Source: Limnoperna fortunei (taxonomy: Eukaryota; Mollusca; Bivalvia; Mytilida; Modiolidae). From it: DNA of 64,000 bases. Positions 39,101-54,100 of this stretch are shown here, piece by piece. The first letter of the stretch is position 1. Every line of letters begins with the position of its first letter. The position numbers and the translations under genes were made by a program. The notes below the pieces were generated by a model that saw only the letters and a program-made list of their open reading frames with translations, did not search any database and was not told where the DNA came from. The stretch lies in NCBI GenBank assembly GCA_944474755.1, contig OX104114.1:47743070-47807069 (forward strand), given 5' to 3'.

Positions 39101-42100
39101 TTTAAATATATTATTTATGTAATTTGAATTGGCAAGACTTAAACAAAGGACCCTACGAGAAATGTTTCTATTACCAGTGTTCCAGTTGAAAAATAGATGT
39201 TCTCACCTGGAACTCTGGCTTCCTCACCCACTTCACACCATGATATTTATGCAATATTAAAGCAATCTAACAATCTCTTAACAGAAATATAGCACCATAA
39301 CAAAAGAACCAGATAAATAAAATGAAATAATAAAATAATGTAATGAAAACTTGTTATCAAAGTAACATAAGGTTTACAGAGAATCTGTCATTTCTTATAA
39401 AAGGAAGAGAATGATGTGGAAGAATTTCTGCTTATCCTTGAGAAGGACCCACAACAAGAAGACTTCCTGCAGGGAAGGATGCTGGGTAACCCTTACAGCT
39501 GTAATGAGCCAGGTCTTGGGCCTCTAATGAGGGATGTCAAAAACAAGATTTGTCAAGGTTAGTTTAAAGAGATTTTCTTATCCAAACATAACTTTTTCAT
39601 AAAATGTGCTGGTGTACTAGATTTGCTTTACATCTAAGATAAATGATGTTTTATCAAGGTTTTAGTTTGTTAGATGCATGTTGATATTAATTGTAACCAA
39701 TATTTATGTCTGTTGCAGCTTAGGTTAACACATTTTATTTTAACTGGGATAATAAACTAAGACCCAGTCCTTGCATATCCACCAATGTATCCTGGTTTGA
39801 TGAAACTAACATACATGTATACTGTTCTGCTTCTTCTGAGTTTATATGATTGATTTTTATACCCCGGCAAGCTTGTTTTTGGGGGGGGGGGGGGGGGTAT
39901 ATAGGAATCACCCTGTCTGTCTGTCCGTCTGCCCATCTGTCCACATCCCTTGTAAGCGCAACTCCTCCTAAACTGCTTTTGAGAAAATTTAATGAAACTT
40001 AGCATAAAGGAAGTACATTATATGTAGATGTGCATGAAGGATTTTTATTGACCTCGGATATCATTAAGGGGAGATTATTGGACTTGAAAGCGAAGCAGGG
40101 GGTATGGCTTTGTGAGCGTGTTCATATGTGTAAATATACAAATGTAAAATGGATCCTCTCTACAATTGTTGTTATGTGGCATAATGCATTCCAGCTTACT
40201 TATGATTAGAGGTAGTGGAATATGACTTGTAATGATCATCAAATGAAATTTGCATCCAGCCCATAACTGTGTTGTTTATTAACAGATTTTTAAATAACTT
40301 ATGGCACAAGTGATAATATAAAGACAAAATGGAGCATGCAAAATTTGGGTCAGGACCTCTAAGGTCAAGGTAACAATGCAGCACTGAAGAAGATTCATGT
40401 CTGGCCGGTATCTCTGATGTTTATGAAGGCATCTTCAAATTATTTGGTCATATACCAAGATTCATGACTTGGTCAAAATCTGACCTTCAAGCATTTCTAT
40501 CCACCCCATAACCTAAGTTGTTTGTGCTTGGATTTTAGAATCCTTTGGCATGTTTTTGTTTGTTGAATGTTACAATGTTACAATGTTGTTAATAATAAAA
40601 TTTGTACTTTTCAGACTGTGAACTAGTTGCTTTGCTGGAGGATGACAATGGAATGGAGGTTAGTATTTATCTGTTAAGGTACTAATCTTTATTATGGACA
40701 TTGAAGAATATACATGTAAAGAATTAGATTTATATATGAATGTCATTGTTGCTTAGTCTATTTACTGTCCTAATAAGATATCACTGCTTTGAAAAAGTAG
40801 GATGCATATGGGTTTACTGTTGTATGGCCATTAAATTTCTCAGTTTAGGGAGGGAGGTAGGTATTCTCAGTTTGTGGAGGGAGGTAGGTATTCTCAGTTT
40901 GGTTAGGTAGGGTAGGTATTCTCAGTTTGGGTTAGGGAGGTAGGTATTCTCAGTTTGGGTAGGGAGGGAAGGTATTCTCAGTTTGGGGAGGGAGGTAGGT
41001 ATTCTCAGTTTGGGTAGGGAGGTATGTATTCTCAGTTTGGTTAGGTAGGGTAGGTATTCTCAGTTTGGGTAGGGAGGGAAGGTATTCTCAGTTTGGGGAG
41101 GGAAGGTATTCTCAGTTTGGGGAGGGAGGTAGGTATTCTCAGTTTGGGTAGGAAGGGAAAGTATTCTCAGTTTGGGGAGGGAGGTAGGTATTCTCAGTTT
41201 GGGTAGGGAGGGAAGGTATTCTCAGTTTGGGGAGGGAGGTAGGTATTCTAAGTTTGGGTAGGGATGGTAGGTATTCTCAGTTTGGGGAGGGAGGTAGGTA
41301 TTCTCAGTTTGGGTAGGAAGGGAAAGTATTCTCAGTTTGGGGAGGGAGGTAGGTATTCTCAGTTTGGGTAGGGAGGGAAGGTATTCTCAGTTTGGGGAAG
41401 GAGGTAGGTATTCTCAGTTTGGGTAGGGATGGTAGGTATTCTCAGTTTGGGGAGGGAGGTAGGTATTCTCAGTTTGGGTAGGAAGGGAAAGTATTCTCAG
41501 TTTGGGGAGGGAGGTAGGTATTCTCAGTTTGGGTAGGGAAGGAAAGTATTCTCAGTTTGGGGAGGGAGGTAGGTATTCTCAGTTTGGGTAGGGAGGGAAG
41601 GTATTCTCAGTTTAGGGAGGGAGGTAGGTATTCTCAGTTTGGGTAGGAAGGGAAAGTATTCTCAGTTTGGGGAGGGAGGTAGGTATTCTCAGTTTGGGTA
41701 GGGAAGGAAAGTATTCTCAGTTTGGGGAGGGAGGTAGGTATTCTCAGTTTGGGTAGGGAGGGAAGGTATTCTCAGTTTGGGGAGGGAGGTAAATATTCTC
41801 AGTTTGTTTAGGGAGGGAAGGTATTCTCAGTTTGGTCAGGGAGGTAGGTATTCTCAGTTTGTGGAGGGAGGTAGGTATTAGGTATCTAAACACTTACAGT
41901 ACTTTCATTTGTAGTTGCTGGTAAATAAGAAAATAATCAGCTTAGATTTACCTGTGAAAGAAGTGTACAAGAAGGTATGGGCTCCAGAACATGGAGAAGG
42001 GGAACCTATGCCTATTATCTACAGAATGAGAGGCTTACTGGGCGATGCTACTGAGGACATGGTTAACTCCCTTGATTCCAATGCAGGTTAGTATGTGATT

Positions 42101-45100
42101 TGTGACATTTAATCCACATAAATCAATACATAAACTTGCATGGTTACTAAAAAATATGTCATTTGGTAAGATTGTATCATCCAGCAGAAGCATATTCACG
42201 TTGGACGTGGTTCTTGCTACATATGTTACATGCTTGACCTAGGACTAAGGCAACAGTTTGTATAAAATTCTACCAGCAATCGTTAATTTTTTATACTTTA
42301 AAGATCGCATGAAATAAGTTATGAGTTATTTCCTATAACGCCAATTATGTGTGTAACAATTTGGAACTTAAATAAAAAATTTTAGTATTTACAAAAATAA
42401 TTGTAACAAAATGATGCATTTTCATATGGAAGGTATATCTTTCTAACAAATCTGTGTGGAAGGGCATGAATTCTTCCTTATGTGAAGTAATTATTTGGAA
42501 ATTATATATTTGTTACTGCTCTTCAACAAAACAGTAAAAATTCACATTAGGGTATTCACTTACCAGTATTTGTTTCAATGAATTGTTTTCAGAGGAAGAT
42601 GTTGATAAAGAAGAAGTGTATAAAATGGCCATTGTTCTCAGTGAAGGTGATGGGTTAAAGGTCATGTTAGAAAGGTAGGATTTTGAAAAAAATGTAGTTT
42701 AGTGTGTTCGAATGACATTTTATTTCAATTTAAGCAAATTTGATCTTGATCATGCCATCCTGTTTTTAAGGGAAAGGTGCTTGGTAAGATCCCTTGACCT
42801 TGAGCAGGACAATGAAGTGTATACAATGTAAATTGTTCTTTGTGGTGTGAATGGTCAACATCATGTTCAAAAGTAAATTATTTTCATTTGAAGATAAAAT
42901 GTTTGTTTTCTAAGTGTGGAGATTGAAAACTGTTTCACGTTTTTTACTTGAGAAGTAAGAAGCGAGTTGATGAAAATAATTTCACATTCTCACATTCATT
43001 CAACCAATAAAATTGAACCCCACTTTATTACAGATTGGCTTCCATTAAAGACCTAGTGCTTGGTAAACAGTTGATGACAGTTTTATTAAAACTGTTTAGT
43101 TACACTGTCAATGTAAAAGCTAACAGACTGGAATTACTGAAACCTGAAATGAACACTTTAACGGTCATGCTAGGAGCACTAAATCTGGTATGGATATTTA
43201 AATGACATCATTACCTTTGAATAGCAGGACTTAGATATTACAAAATGTTTTAATCAAAGATGGAGGCACTAGTCAGTGTATTTTTAAGTGGAAACAGTGG
43301 CTAATCAAAATTCATGAAATATTTTGTTCTGCACATTCTTTTGTCATTAGGAAAAATTTACAATGGTGATTATATTACAGTGAATATTAGTTGTCTTTTT
43401 TTTTTGGTTTGTCATGAAAACCAATACACATATTATTTGAGTTTATAATATTTATAACTGTTTTAGGCATTATGGGCAGAACAGGAAAGTGGAACCAGTG
43501 CTACCAAAGGTCAGACCATCACAGAACAAGTTCTACAGATCATGGAAGTAATCTTGCTGGAAGCCAGCAATCAACCCACAGAAAAATTCAGAGTGAGTTG
43601 TCCAAAAGTTACCTTCAGATGTTCTCTTTTTTTATACACTTCTTAAATTTGCTCACTTGAATTCAGCTTATACAAGAATATTATTTGAGATATTTGAAAT
43701 TTTAATTACATTATTTTCTTTTTTTGCATATATTTTTGGTCAGAATTAATGAATTAATTTTCATGTGTAGATCATCTCAATCAATGAGCTCATTTTAGAT
43801 GATCTTGACATGAATGTTTTCATATATATTGCCATTTCAGATAAGTTCATGTGAGGGCAATTTCTTTATCTAAGGTCCCTTTACTGATCCCCTATTTGAC
43901 ATAACTTTATTTCAACATTTCATTTTAATCTTCTCTTTACAGAATACCAATCTTAGGTACATGTTCTATATTTCTTCAAATGTTTCCTGATAAATTGTTA
44001 TTACCCCCCCCACCCTCAAACATGTGGGGGGGGTATATAGGGATCACCCTGTCTGTCTGTGCCTGTCCGTCTGTCCACATTCCTTGTAAGCGCTTCTCCT
44101 CCTAAAAAGCTTGACAGATTTTGATGAAAGTTTACATGAAGGAAGTACATCATATTTAAATGTGCATGAAGAATTTGTTTCCTCGCTGTCGGATATTATT
44201 CAGGGGAGATAATTGGACTAAGACTTTTTAAATATAGTATTCAGTGGGAGACCTTGTAAGCTCAACTCCTCTTAAACTGTTTGACAGATTTTGATGAAAC
44301 TTTACATGAAGGAAGTACATCATATGTAGATGTGCATGAAGAATTTTCGTTGCTGGCTGTCCGATATTATTCAGGGGAGATAATTGGACTCGAAAGCTAA
44401 GCGGGGGGTATACCTTTGTGAGTGTGCTCACAGTCCGCACTTGTTTTAGATTGCCATTGATCATAGAAAATGACCAAAACTGCCAAATTTTTATATTTGT
44501 TGACAGTATATATTGCAATGTCATGAAACTTATTGTTTATCATAGAAAAGGCATTTTCTGAAAATTATTACTTTGGCAAGTTTTGCAAATTAAGTTTGGG
44601 CAATTTAGACAACAACACAATTTTACCTCTACTATTTGAGTAGAATGAGAGAATTTGGCATTGATTGTTATTATTTACAATTTCTGGTTGTCCCACTTAA
44701 CCTAAGATAACTATCATTTCTATTTATTGAACATATTTCATTTTTTGGTACTGTTATCTGAAAACGTTTCATCATGCATTGGTTTAACATAACTTCTATA
44801 ACATGTTTAATAGCAGGTTTTTGGAATATCAACAGAAAAATTTATTATTATTTCATAATTGATAGGATACAATATAAAATATTGTTTGGGCACTGCTAAC
44901 ATAAGCATATTAACATAAGTTATAAATAATAACACTAAAGTGTGAATTAAGTTTACTTTTATGGTGATTGTACAAGGTGAAGGGATAGATAAGACCAATG
45001 TGACTACCTTCTCACTATTGTGGAGAAGGCATCTACCTCTTCAGGTCTTCTTACATCTACTCTTTGCTGGCTACCAAGCCTCTTCACTGTATCAGAGTCC

Positions 45101-48100
45101 TACTCACTGTTAACTTCTCCTAACAGGCTAACAAGTAAATTGCTTGATTTGTGGTGTGTTGTTGATTTATAGTTTTTTTACAGGAATTTTCTAAGATGTG
45201 TGGAGATAAGGGCCAATTGATGTTACTGCTGGACAGAATTAACAGTCCCTTTGTCAGATCTAACAGCAGTGTTCTACAGGAGCTAATGAGGCTCATTCCA
45301 TTTATGGCCTTCGGTGATGAAGAAAAGATGACTGCCCTTATTAACCATTTTAAACCATATTTGGATTTTGCTAAGTATGTTTTCTTCTGTATTCATCCTT
45401 TGTACCAAAGTTAGTTTTCATAGTGATAGGTAACTTTTTCTGAACTACTAATGTATTTTAACCTACAATTGTTATTGGTATCATTGTACACAATTCGTAG
45501 ACTTCCTTAAATCAAAGCTACTTCCTACCTACCAAAAAAACTGTATTTGTATGAAAAAAGTTAACCTTCTTATGAAAAACATTAAGTGTTCTGATTTGGT
45601 TGGAATACTTCTTACAATGGAATTGTAAATTAGATGAATGTGAACATAATGTACTTATTTTGTAGATTTGATTTAGAACATACACAGGATGAGACCATAC
45701 ATTTGGATTGTTTCTGTGTTATAGCTGCTGGAATAGAGGTATGTATTGGTTGTCAACATATAAATAAATGTATTGAACATTCTGTACCAGTATTATAGAT
45801 GTTGACACATTTTCTGCCATCTGTTTATATAAATACAGGGAATTTTTCATGATTGAAGAGCTTAAGTCACTTTTGCAGGCATTTGATCATTAGCATCCAT
45901 TGTACCGGTGACATATAATTGTACAGTATAAACAAGTATATTCTTTCATTTGCATCTTATATATTTATTAAAAAAAACTATGATTAAAATAAAACATATT
46001 TTATAAATGTTGAAAAAACCTTAATTTTAAAACTAATTTGAAAGCATTTTTTGTTATCAGTCGGTTATTATCAGTCGGTTACAATTTTTCATTAAGGCTG
46101 TTGTACTCTCTTTTTTTCCAAGTGCTTACCATCATTAATTAGATGAATCTTGGAAGTAAACAAATGGCGCATAATCCAATTGTAACACATAAAACCTATA
46201 AAACATAAGTTTAATATGAAAAATCTTTCCAAGTTTTATTTGCTTTACATGTTTAACCAAAAGGTCTGTGTGCATCATTACAATCTTTACACATCAAACG
46301 ACACATATATATCAATACCACTACATGTGTAAACACAATTTCTATCATCAACAGGACACAGACTTACAATCTATGTTAATACAACAAATGTCATACAACT
46401 AGTATCCATACAGAACTATCAACTCATTCTCTTCCATGTACTGTACCTGTAAAAGAGCTATGTATGTCAACAAAATTGTTTAACATTATTTTAGTTGTAA
46501 AATTGGTTCTTACTTCATCGATGACAAAATGTTTACAAAATTACATTTTATTTTTAGAATAATGAGAATGGAAACAAACTGAAGGACATGATTCTAGACA
46601 ATGGTATTGTCAAACTTAGTGTAGACTACATTCTAAAGAACTCGCCACCAATCAAAACTTTACTTCCGTAAGTATATATTCTACCAACACTTATCATAAT
46701 TTGCTTAAACTAAAATACATATATATAAATGTATAAACATTTATTTTCCCTTGACTCAGATCTCGGACAGGGACCAGATTAGATTGTTGGTGTAATTTTG
46801 TAGCCCCCAGTAGTGTCAAACTTGAAGAAAACCCTGATAGTCTCCTATAATACAACATGAACTGCTAAGAGAATTGCCAGATTGAAGTGACTTGGTGTAT
46901 TAATACTTGTCACATGTTCTATTTAAAGGACAGACACAGTGTGCACGTTTTTTAATTCAATAGTATATGCATGACAAATTGCTGTTAATTATAGATGAAT
47001 TACTTTTTGATGTATTTCAGTACTGATGTTGGCAACTGGAAAGAATTTCTGGAGAAGCCATCATTGAGTTATATTCTTAGATTACTGACAGGACTATGTG
47101 CTGGACACACTCCAACACAGGTAAGACTATGTGCTGGACGCACTCTAACAGGTAAGACTACACAAGTCACACTCCAGCTCAGGTAAGACTACATATGACA
47201 CACCCCAGCTCAGGTAAGACTACATCAGACTCACCATAACACAGGTATGACTACATAAGACTTACCACAACTCAGGTAAGACTACATAAGACTCACCATA
47301 ACACATGTAAGACTACATACGACTCACCATAACACATGTAAGACTACATAAGACACACCATAACACACATAAGACTACTCCAAGCTCAGGTAAGACTACA
47401 TAAGACACAACATAACACAGGTGACACACTCCAGCAAAAGATAAAATACCATAAAGGACACCCCTGCTCAGATTTTAATATATAGACATACCCTAACACC
47501 AATAAAAATACATAAGGACACACCCAGCACAGATGAAAATACATTAGAAATGCCTCAGCAAAGCTAACCATACTTCAGACACACCCCAGCACAGGTAAAA
47601 ATATATAAGACATACTCTCAATGCAGGTAACAATGCATTAGACATGCCTAACACATGTAAGAAACAATCACATTATTGACAAGGAAACCTCATACACAAA
47701 TCTACAGGACACTCCTTTTCAACAGTTATCCTTTGTTAAGACATACATATAACCTGTGCTATTTATCAACCAGCAAAGTTACATTTTCAAGGCAGGACAA
47801 GTATTAAATAATCAGTGTGTGTTTTTTTTTTCAGTTGAGTGTAGGATCAGAGCTTATAGCAGTTTTACACAAGTTGGAGCAAGCATCTTCTGACCAACAT
47901 ATTGGTACTGAGGCTGAAAATCTACTGGAGGCACTCTCAGGCAATGAAAAGGTTTCTGAAAAGGTAAGTAAAAAAATTCATAGTATTGAGAATCCTCTTT
48001 TACATGACTTGGACATGCACATTTATTGCCAGGGTTGAGAAATATTAAAAATGTGTGCATTAATATGTAATTCCATTTTTAGATGGCTACTGGCCATACT

Positions 48101-51100
48101 ACTTAAATCTTTCTAAAAAGCTTAGTGAACTTGGGTTTATCAATCTGATTGTGGTTCTAAATGAAAGTGGGATAAACCAGGGTCAAACAACTATTTATTG
48201 CTGGCCTGTCTAGATTGAGGTTGCATGTTTGAGTTTGGCATCAAGCAAGATGTGTTGGACTTCCAACTTATTTGACACAATTCTTGCTAAAAGTCCTATT
48301 TTTATGGGTAAAAAATTGTTGAATGTGGCACAAAACTTCGAACAAAAAATAAAGCAGTGAATTTGATGTATTTTGTTAGTAATGACTGTTATGTAGATAA
48401 TCTTGTGACAAACTCTCTGGACAATCATCTGATTTTATAGGAGTTTGAAGCATTTTATAGAGTACGTGACAATTCTTTTTTTTTCAGATCGAGGAGGTTC
48501 GACAACAAACAAAATCTGAGAAAAAGAAGAGAGCAATGGCTAAAAGAGAAAAACAACTTGGAGCTCTTGGCATGATGGTAAGAGAAATTATGTATTATTT
48601 ATTACTATTATTTGGTCACATGTTTTGAATAAAAAGTGTAATAACACAAAGTATTGATAAAAATTGTTGTGTGTTTTCTTTTTTCTCATGGCCACACAAT
48701 TTTTACAATCATATTATTGGTTTGTCCATGGGTCTATAAACCATTGTTTTCAACCCCTACATTTGATGAAGTTGATGATTGCTTTTATATTTTTTCAATA
48801 TTCATTCAGGGGTGCTGCCAATTTATGGCTATGTATGCAGGCTCGACAAATATGCAAATTTAGTCTTATTTATAGAAAATACGTTAAAATATTTACTCAA
48901 ATTTACAAGGGCAATTTGAAATACATGTATACTTAATTGTGAAGATGTTCCTTGTTAATGTCCTCCTCTGTAATTATAGCCTTGATCCAGAATGGCTGCC
49001 ATTACTAAAAGCTGCATAATTGTAGTCACCGGTAGGATAGATGTGTGCTGGGTTTTAGGAATATCTTGTTTTAACCCAATTTGACAGGATATGTTAATAT
49101 AAAAAACATTAGTATGTCAACAGATTTATGGTTTCAGTATGTCTTTGTGCTGTCTAAAATATTTAGGTTGACTGTGTTTTGTCCACATGACTATAATGAT
49201 AAACTTTAACTACGACTATATTCTTTCGGTGCTGTAAAATATTCTTTAACAACATACTTAGGTGTATCTAAAGGCAGAATTCAAATTTAAGTCTTGATGC
49301 TCATTGTTTATTCAAAACTATTGCTTTGTTCATTTTCAGACGAATGAGAAAGGACAGGTTACTGTGAAAAGTTCTGTACTGAAACAAATGGAGGATATCA
49401 AAGAGGAGACGGGACTTACATGCTGTATTTGTAGAGAGGGATACAGATGTCAGCCTCAGAAGGTCATTGTATTGTTTAATAAATCAAATTATTTTCATTG
49501 GAGAGTTTAAATAAATCAACATATTGGCATGGGGGTTTTAATAAATTAATGTTTTTGCTTAGTAGACTTTTAATCAATCTTCATATTTGCAAAGAAAGGT
49601 TTTAATAAAGCAATATATTTGCCATTGAAGGTTTTAATAACTCAACACACTGTCATAGGAGGATTTCAATGAAATTTTGGAATATAGTTTCAAATAAGCA
49701 TATCAATTTTGGGGGAGAAATTTCAAATTCAGTTGCCAAAAAATGCTTGTAATTTTTACAAAAATGTTTCTACCAATAACTCAAAAAGATTGCATTTAAT
49801 TTCAATGAAACTTTGGGATATTGTTTTATATTAGGTGAATCAGAAGCCTATTGATTTTTAGAGAAATCCATCAAATTTCAAGGTCACATTTGCCAAAAAA
49901 ATGATTTTTTACAAATAAAAATGTTTCAGGACAATAAATCAAAAAGTGTGCATTTGATTTAAATGAACTAGGATATTATTACATATTATGAGGGTAAAAA
50001 GCCTATTGATGCTGGAGGAATTCCATCAAAGGTCAACGTCACCAGTCAACAAAAAGTGCTAGAATTTTTTTTACAAAAAAGGTTCTGCAAAGTTTAAGCA
50101 GGGTATTAGTAATCACTAGATCAACTTTTTCTAGTTATATTTATTTCTCCATTGATTAATTTTGTTTTGGTCTTAAACCTGTAAAAGGATGAAATGAATA
50201 TCAGTTAAGAAGCTTTGGGAAACAGCTGAGCTGGAATATGAAATATATTTTACAACAAGTTTTTTGCATTGATTAAATAAAAGGATTCATAAATATGTTG
50301 ATGATTTTGTGTTAGATGTGTTTTATGTGAAGTTCTGTCTTTTAAAATATTTTACTGTGGCCAAATTGTTTACATGTGAAACAGTATTTTTTAACCTTTT
50401 GATCTATTTTTTAACAGGTTTTGGCTATCTATACCTTCACCAAAAGAGTCAATCTGGATGATTACGAGAACAAGCCACGTAAAGCAATTGGTTACTCCAC
50501 AGTGTCACACTTCAATGTTATACATGTAGATTGTCATACAGCTGCTGTCAGGTACTAATACAGTCATGCTACATATAGCAGTTATAGACAACTATGGCCC
50601 TCAGAAGAGATGAATATCCAAAATTATCAATTTAACAATGGTTTATATACCTTGGAGGCATTTTGTTGAAAATGATTTCTTAAAGATTTGTGCTAACCAG
50701 AAGTTAATAATAAGCATAATCAGTGGATATTGACTGCATACCACTGTATGTAATATATTAGGAGAATGATATGCTCTTGGCATGATAAAGACATCTTTTG
50801 TAGATTTGGAAAAAAACATTGGTTCTTTGTAGCTGCTACAAAAGACTAAATCCCTACTTTTCCAGTGGCAGTAAAAATTTGTTCCCAATATTTCTACCCA
50901 TTCCCCTTTCATTTACCTATATTGTTTAGCTTTTCTTGCCTGAATAAAGATGAAATATTGCTAATTGTATATAAGCAAACATTCAAGCGGTCAGCAAATC
51001 TTTTTAAATTTCTATTGCTTTAGAAGCAAAATATGTGAATTATTTTATTCCTTGTGACTATGTAGTAGCAGATATTTGTATAGTTTAAGGTTTTATATGT

Positions 51101-54100
51101 CATGTTTCACTCAGAATAAAATGTTTAAAAAGAATAAATTTGTGGAAATTGAGAATGTATTTGTTTTAGATGTTAAATACAAAACACAATTTACATTAAA
51201 GAGTTGTATATTTACAGACATGCTAGGGGAAGAGAGGAATGGGAGAGTGCAGCTTTACAGAATGCCAACACCAAATGTAATGGTCTGCTACCCCTCTGGG
51301 GACCTCAAGTACAGGAGTCAGCATTTGCAACATGTCTTGCAAGGTAGATAGGAATGGTTATTTAATCTTGATTGATTTTTAAGATATGTGTTTTTACAAA
51401 ACAGATTATTTGATTACCTGGATATGAAAATATGAATACATTAAAGAAAACCAGTATATGTACACTGTAATGTTATATAGGATTAAACATGGTAAATTAT
51501 TATTGTGTAAACTCCAGAGACTCACTCACATACCAATTAAAGTCAGAAGGTTCTTCAAACTTTCTGCAAGTGACAAAATTTGGAATTCTTGTCATTTTTT
51601 GGTGAAGTTGTGTTTTCATGGTACATGCCTTCTACGGTTTTCAAGCCATAACTTATTATGGAGAGTGCTTGTATATATAATTAAGGTGTTCCTATTATCA
51701 GGATTTTCATTTCTTCACTTTTTTTTCTGTTATGACAGGAGTATTAAATATCATTTGTATGGCCTCTGACCAAAAGTCCAGTAAGGTTACTTTGAAGTTA
51801 AAAAACACATTTATGAAGACTTATTATGATATGAGATATCAAGTCTGAAAAACCATTAATAAAGTATTTTAAATAATTGAGAAAATCCATTAGTATAGCA
51901 TTGTTTTTAGATATGTTCCATCTACAACTTCAAATTGCTTTGTCTACAGCTTTGCAGGGGGCTACTGGTATCTAGTTTTACCCCATCCCAAAGCATTGGA
52001 AGGACATGGTGTTATGTCTTCATACATCCATTAGTCCATTTTTTCTATCTGTCCACAACACTTAAGGCATCTTCTCTTAAACGATAGCTTTGATATTTAG
52101 TATTAATAATTTTTTGGATGTGGATAATCTACTGCCATTTTGATTCATAAAGTGTTGTAGGAGTTACAAGACTTTGACCATTTCAGAACTATAATACATA
52201 AAACATTTATTGTAATATCACTAGATTTTTTATTGGATCATTATGTAAAACATACAATTTTTTTTAAATCTTGTTTAACATGTTACTATATTTAATTAAT
52301 TGTAAACCTGTACTTTCCATAAATATCTTTGCATTCAAATATTCCAGCCATTTTCTCTCTGTTCCTTGTCCTTGGACTTTTTCATTAAATATGCCGGAAT
52401 CACGCTTCTCACCAGTGGAAGGAAGGATTGTGCCAAGATTTTGGAGAAATTTCATGCACCAAATAAGAAAATAACAACTATGACTGCAGTTAAACTTTTC
52501 AGAACATAATGTCCAGTGGCGGATCCAGAGGGGGGTCCAGGGGGTCCGGACCCCCCTTTCGTTTTGACAAGCATGGGGTCTGGACCCCTAAGGACATGTT
52601 TTAGGTGTCAGGAAATCGTCAGAATGCAGGATTTTACACCATTTCGTTCAGAGCTTCTGGGGGCCTTCAGCGGCCAGACCCCCTGCCGTAATACGACCTC
52701 TGCGAGGTCGGCATGGTGGCCTTTGGCCACCAGGACAAATTTGGACCCCCCCTTTCATTTGAGGCTGCATCCGCCCCTGATGTCCAAAAATTACTCCTGA
52801 TTTAGCAAATTTGGAAATTTAAATATTTTGAACTTGAAAGTTGGAAAACTAATATAACAATTGTAGCATGGTGACTCTGTCAATCCATGATTTATTGCAC
52901 CAACTAAGAATAAGAATAAAGACCTCCGACTTTGCCTTTGGTCAATATTCTTATTCTCAGTTGGTGCGATGAAATCCTGGATTGACCTTATCACCCAAAT
53001 GAAATTGTATAATGTACCATTTAATTTTGAGATTTGTTTTTGATCTAAGCAAATTTCATCAGCACTTGACTTAAGTTTGCAAGGCTGATGAAGTTTTATC
53101 ATGTAAGTCCTGTACTCTCTCACATCTACTAATCAAAATCATCTTAAAATTGCATGCTTGTTATTATTTCTCATAACGTAAGATTTCAGAAACAAACTTT
53201 CCCATTTTAGTGTCTCACACCTCTGATACTGTAGCAGTGGCTACATGTAGTAATCTTATACAGTTGCCAATAATAACAAGTGGCAGGTATACATAGTCTT
53301 GTATTGTGTATTTAGGATAAACACATATTTTTAATATACCTGTTGGGTCACATTACACAATCTTTTATGTTTCTTTCTAGACACAACACCTATATCCAGG
53401 ATTGTACCGGCATCAGAGATCCCAGTTATCCATACAATATCCATGATGTCAAACATTTGTTGTTGAAGTTTGCCCAGGAGAAATCATTTAGTGAGGACAG
53501 CGGTGGTGGTGGCAGACAGAGTAACATGCATGTACTACCAGCCATGATCCACATGGCTCTGTATGTCATAAATACGTAAGTATCACATGATTCTGTATGT
53601 AATTAATATGTAAATGTCATATGGTCCTGATTAACATTAATATATAGGTGTCATATAGTCCTGTATGTCATTAATACGTAAGTGTCATATGGTCATTTAT
53701 GTCATTAATACATGTCATATGGTCCTGTATGTCATTAATATGTAATTGTCACATGGTCCTGTATGTCATTGATACGTAAGTGTATTATAGTCCTGTATGT
53801 CATTAATTTGTATATGTCTCATGGTTCTCTATGTCATTAATACATAAGTGTATTATAGTCCTGTATGTCATTAATACATAAGTGTCATATGATTCTGTAT
53901 GTCATTAATATGTAAATGTCACATGGTCCTTTATGTCATTAATACATAAGTGTCACATGGTTCTGTATGTCATTAATATGTAAATGTCACATGGTCCTTT
54001 ATGCCATTAATACATAAGTGTCACATGGTTCTGTATTGTCATTAATATGTAAATGTCACATGGTCCTTTATGTCATTAATACATAAGTGTCCCATGGTTC

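Larger units (their letters stand above)
36400..39190. other. Degenerate family B-type cores around nested transposons
   Basis: Outside the nested transposons, 36420-36780 and 38505-39190 contain worn repeats of the kind ctttataggagttattgccc / cctttaatgacaatttttga, spaced about 170-190 bp, as in Helentron-like cores. No coding sequence of UBR4 or other genes. Confidence 0.45.

Noticed and set aside
52516..52800. 94-codon GC-rich ORF
   Set aside because: It lies over a 266-bp MITE with TIRs and target duplication; openness is explained by GC-rich composition.
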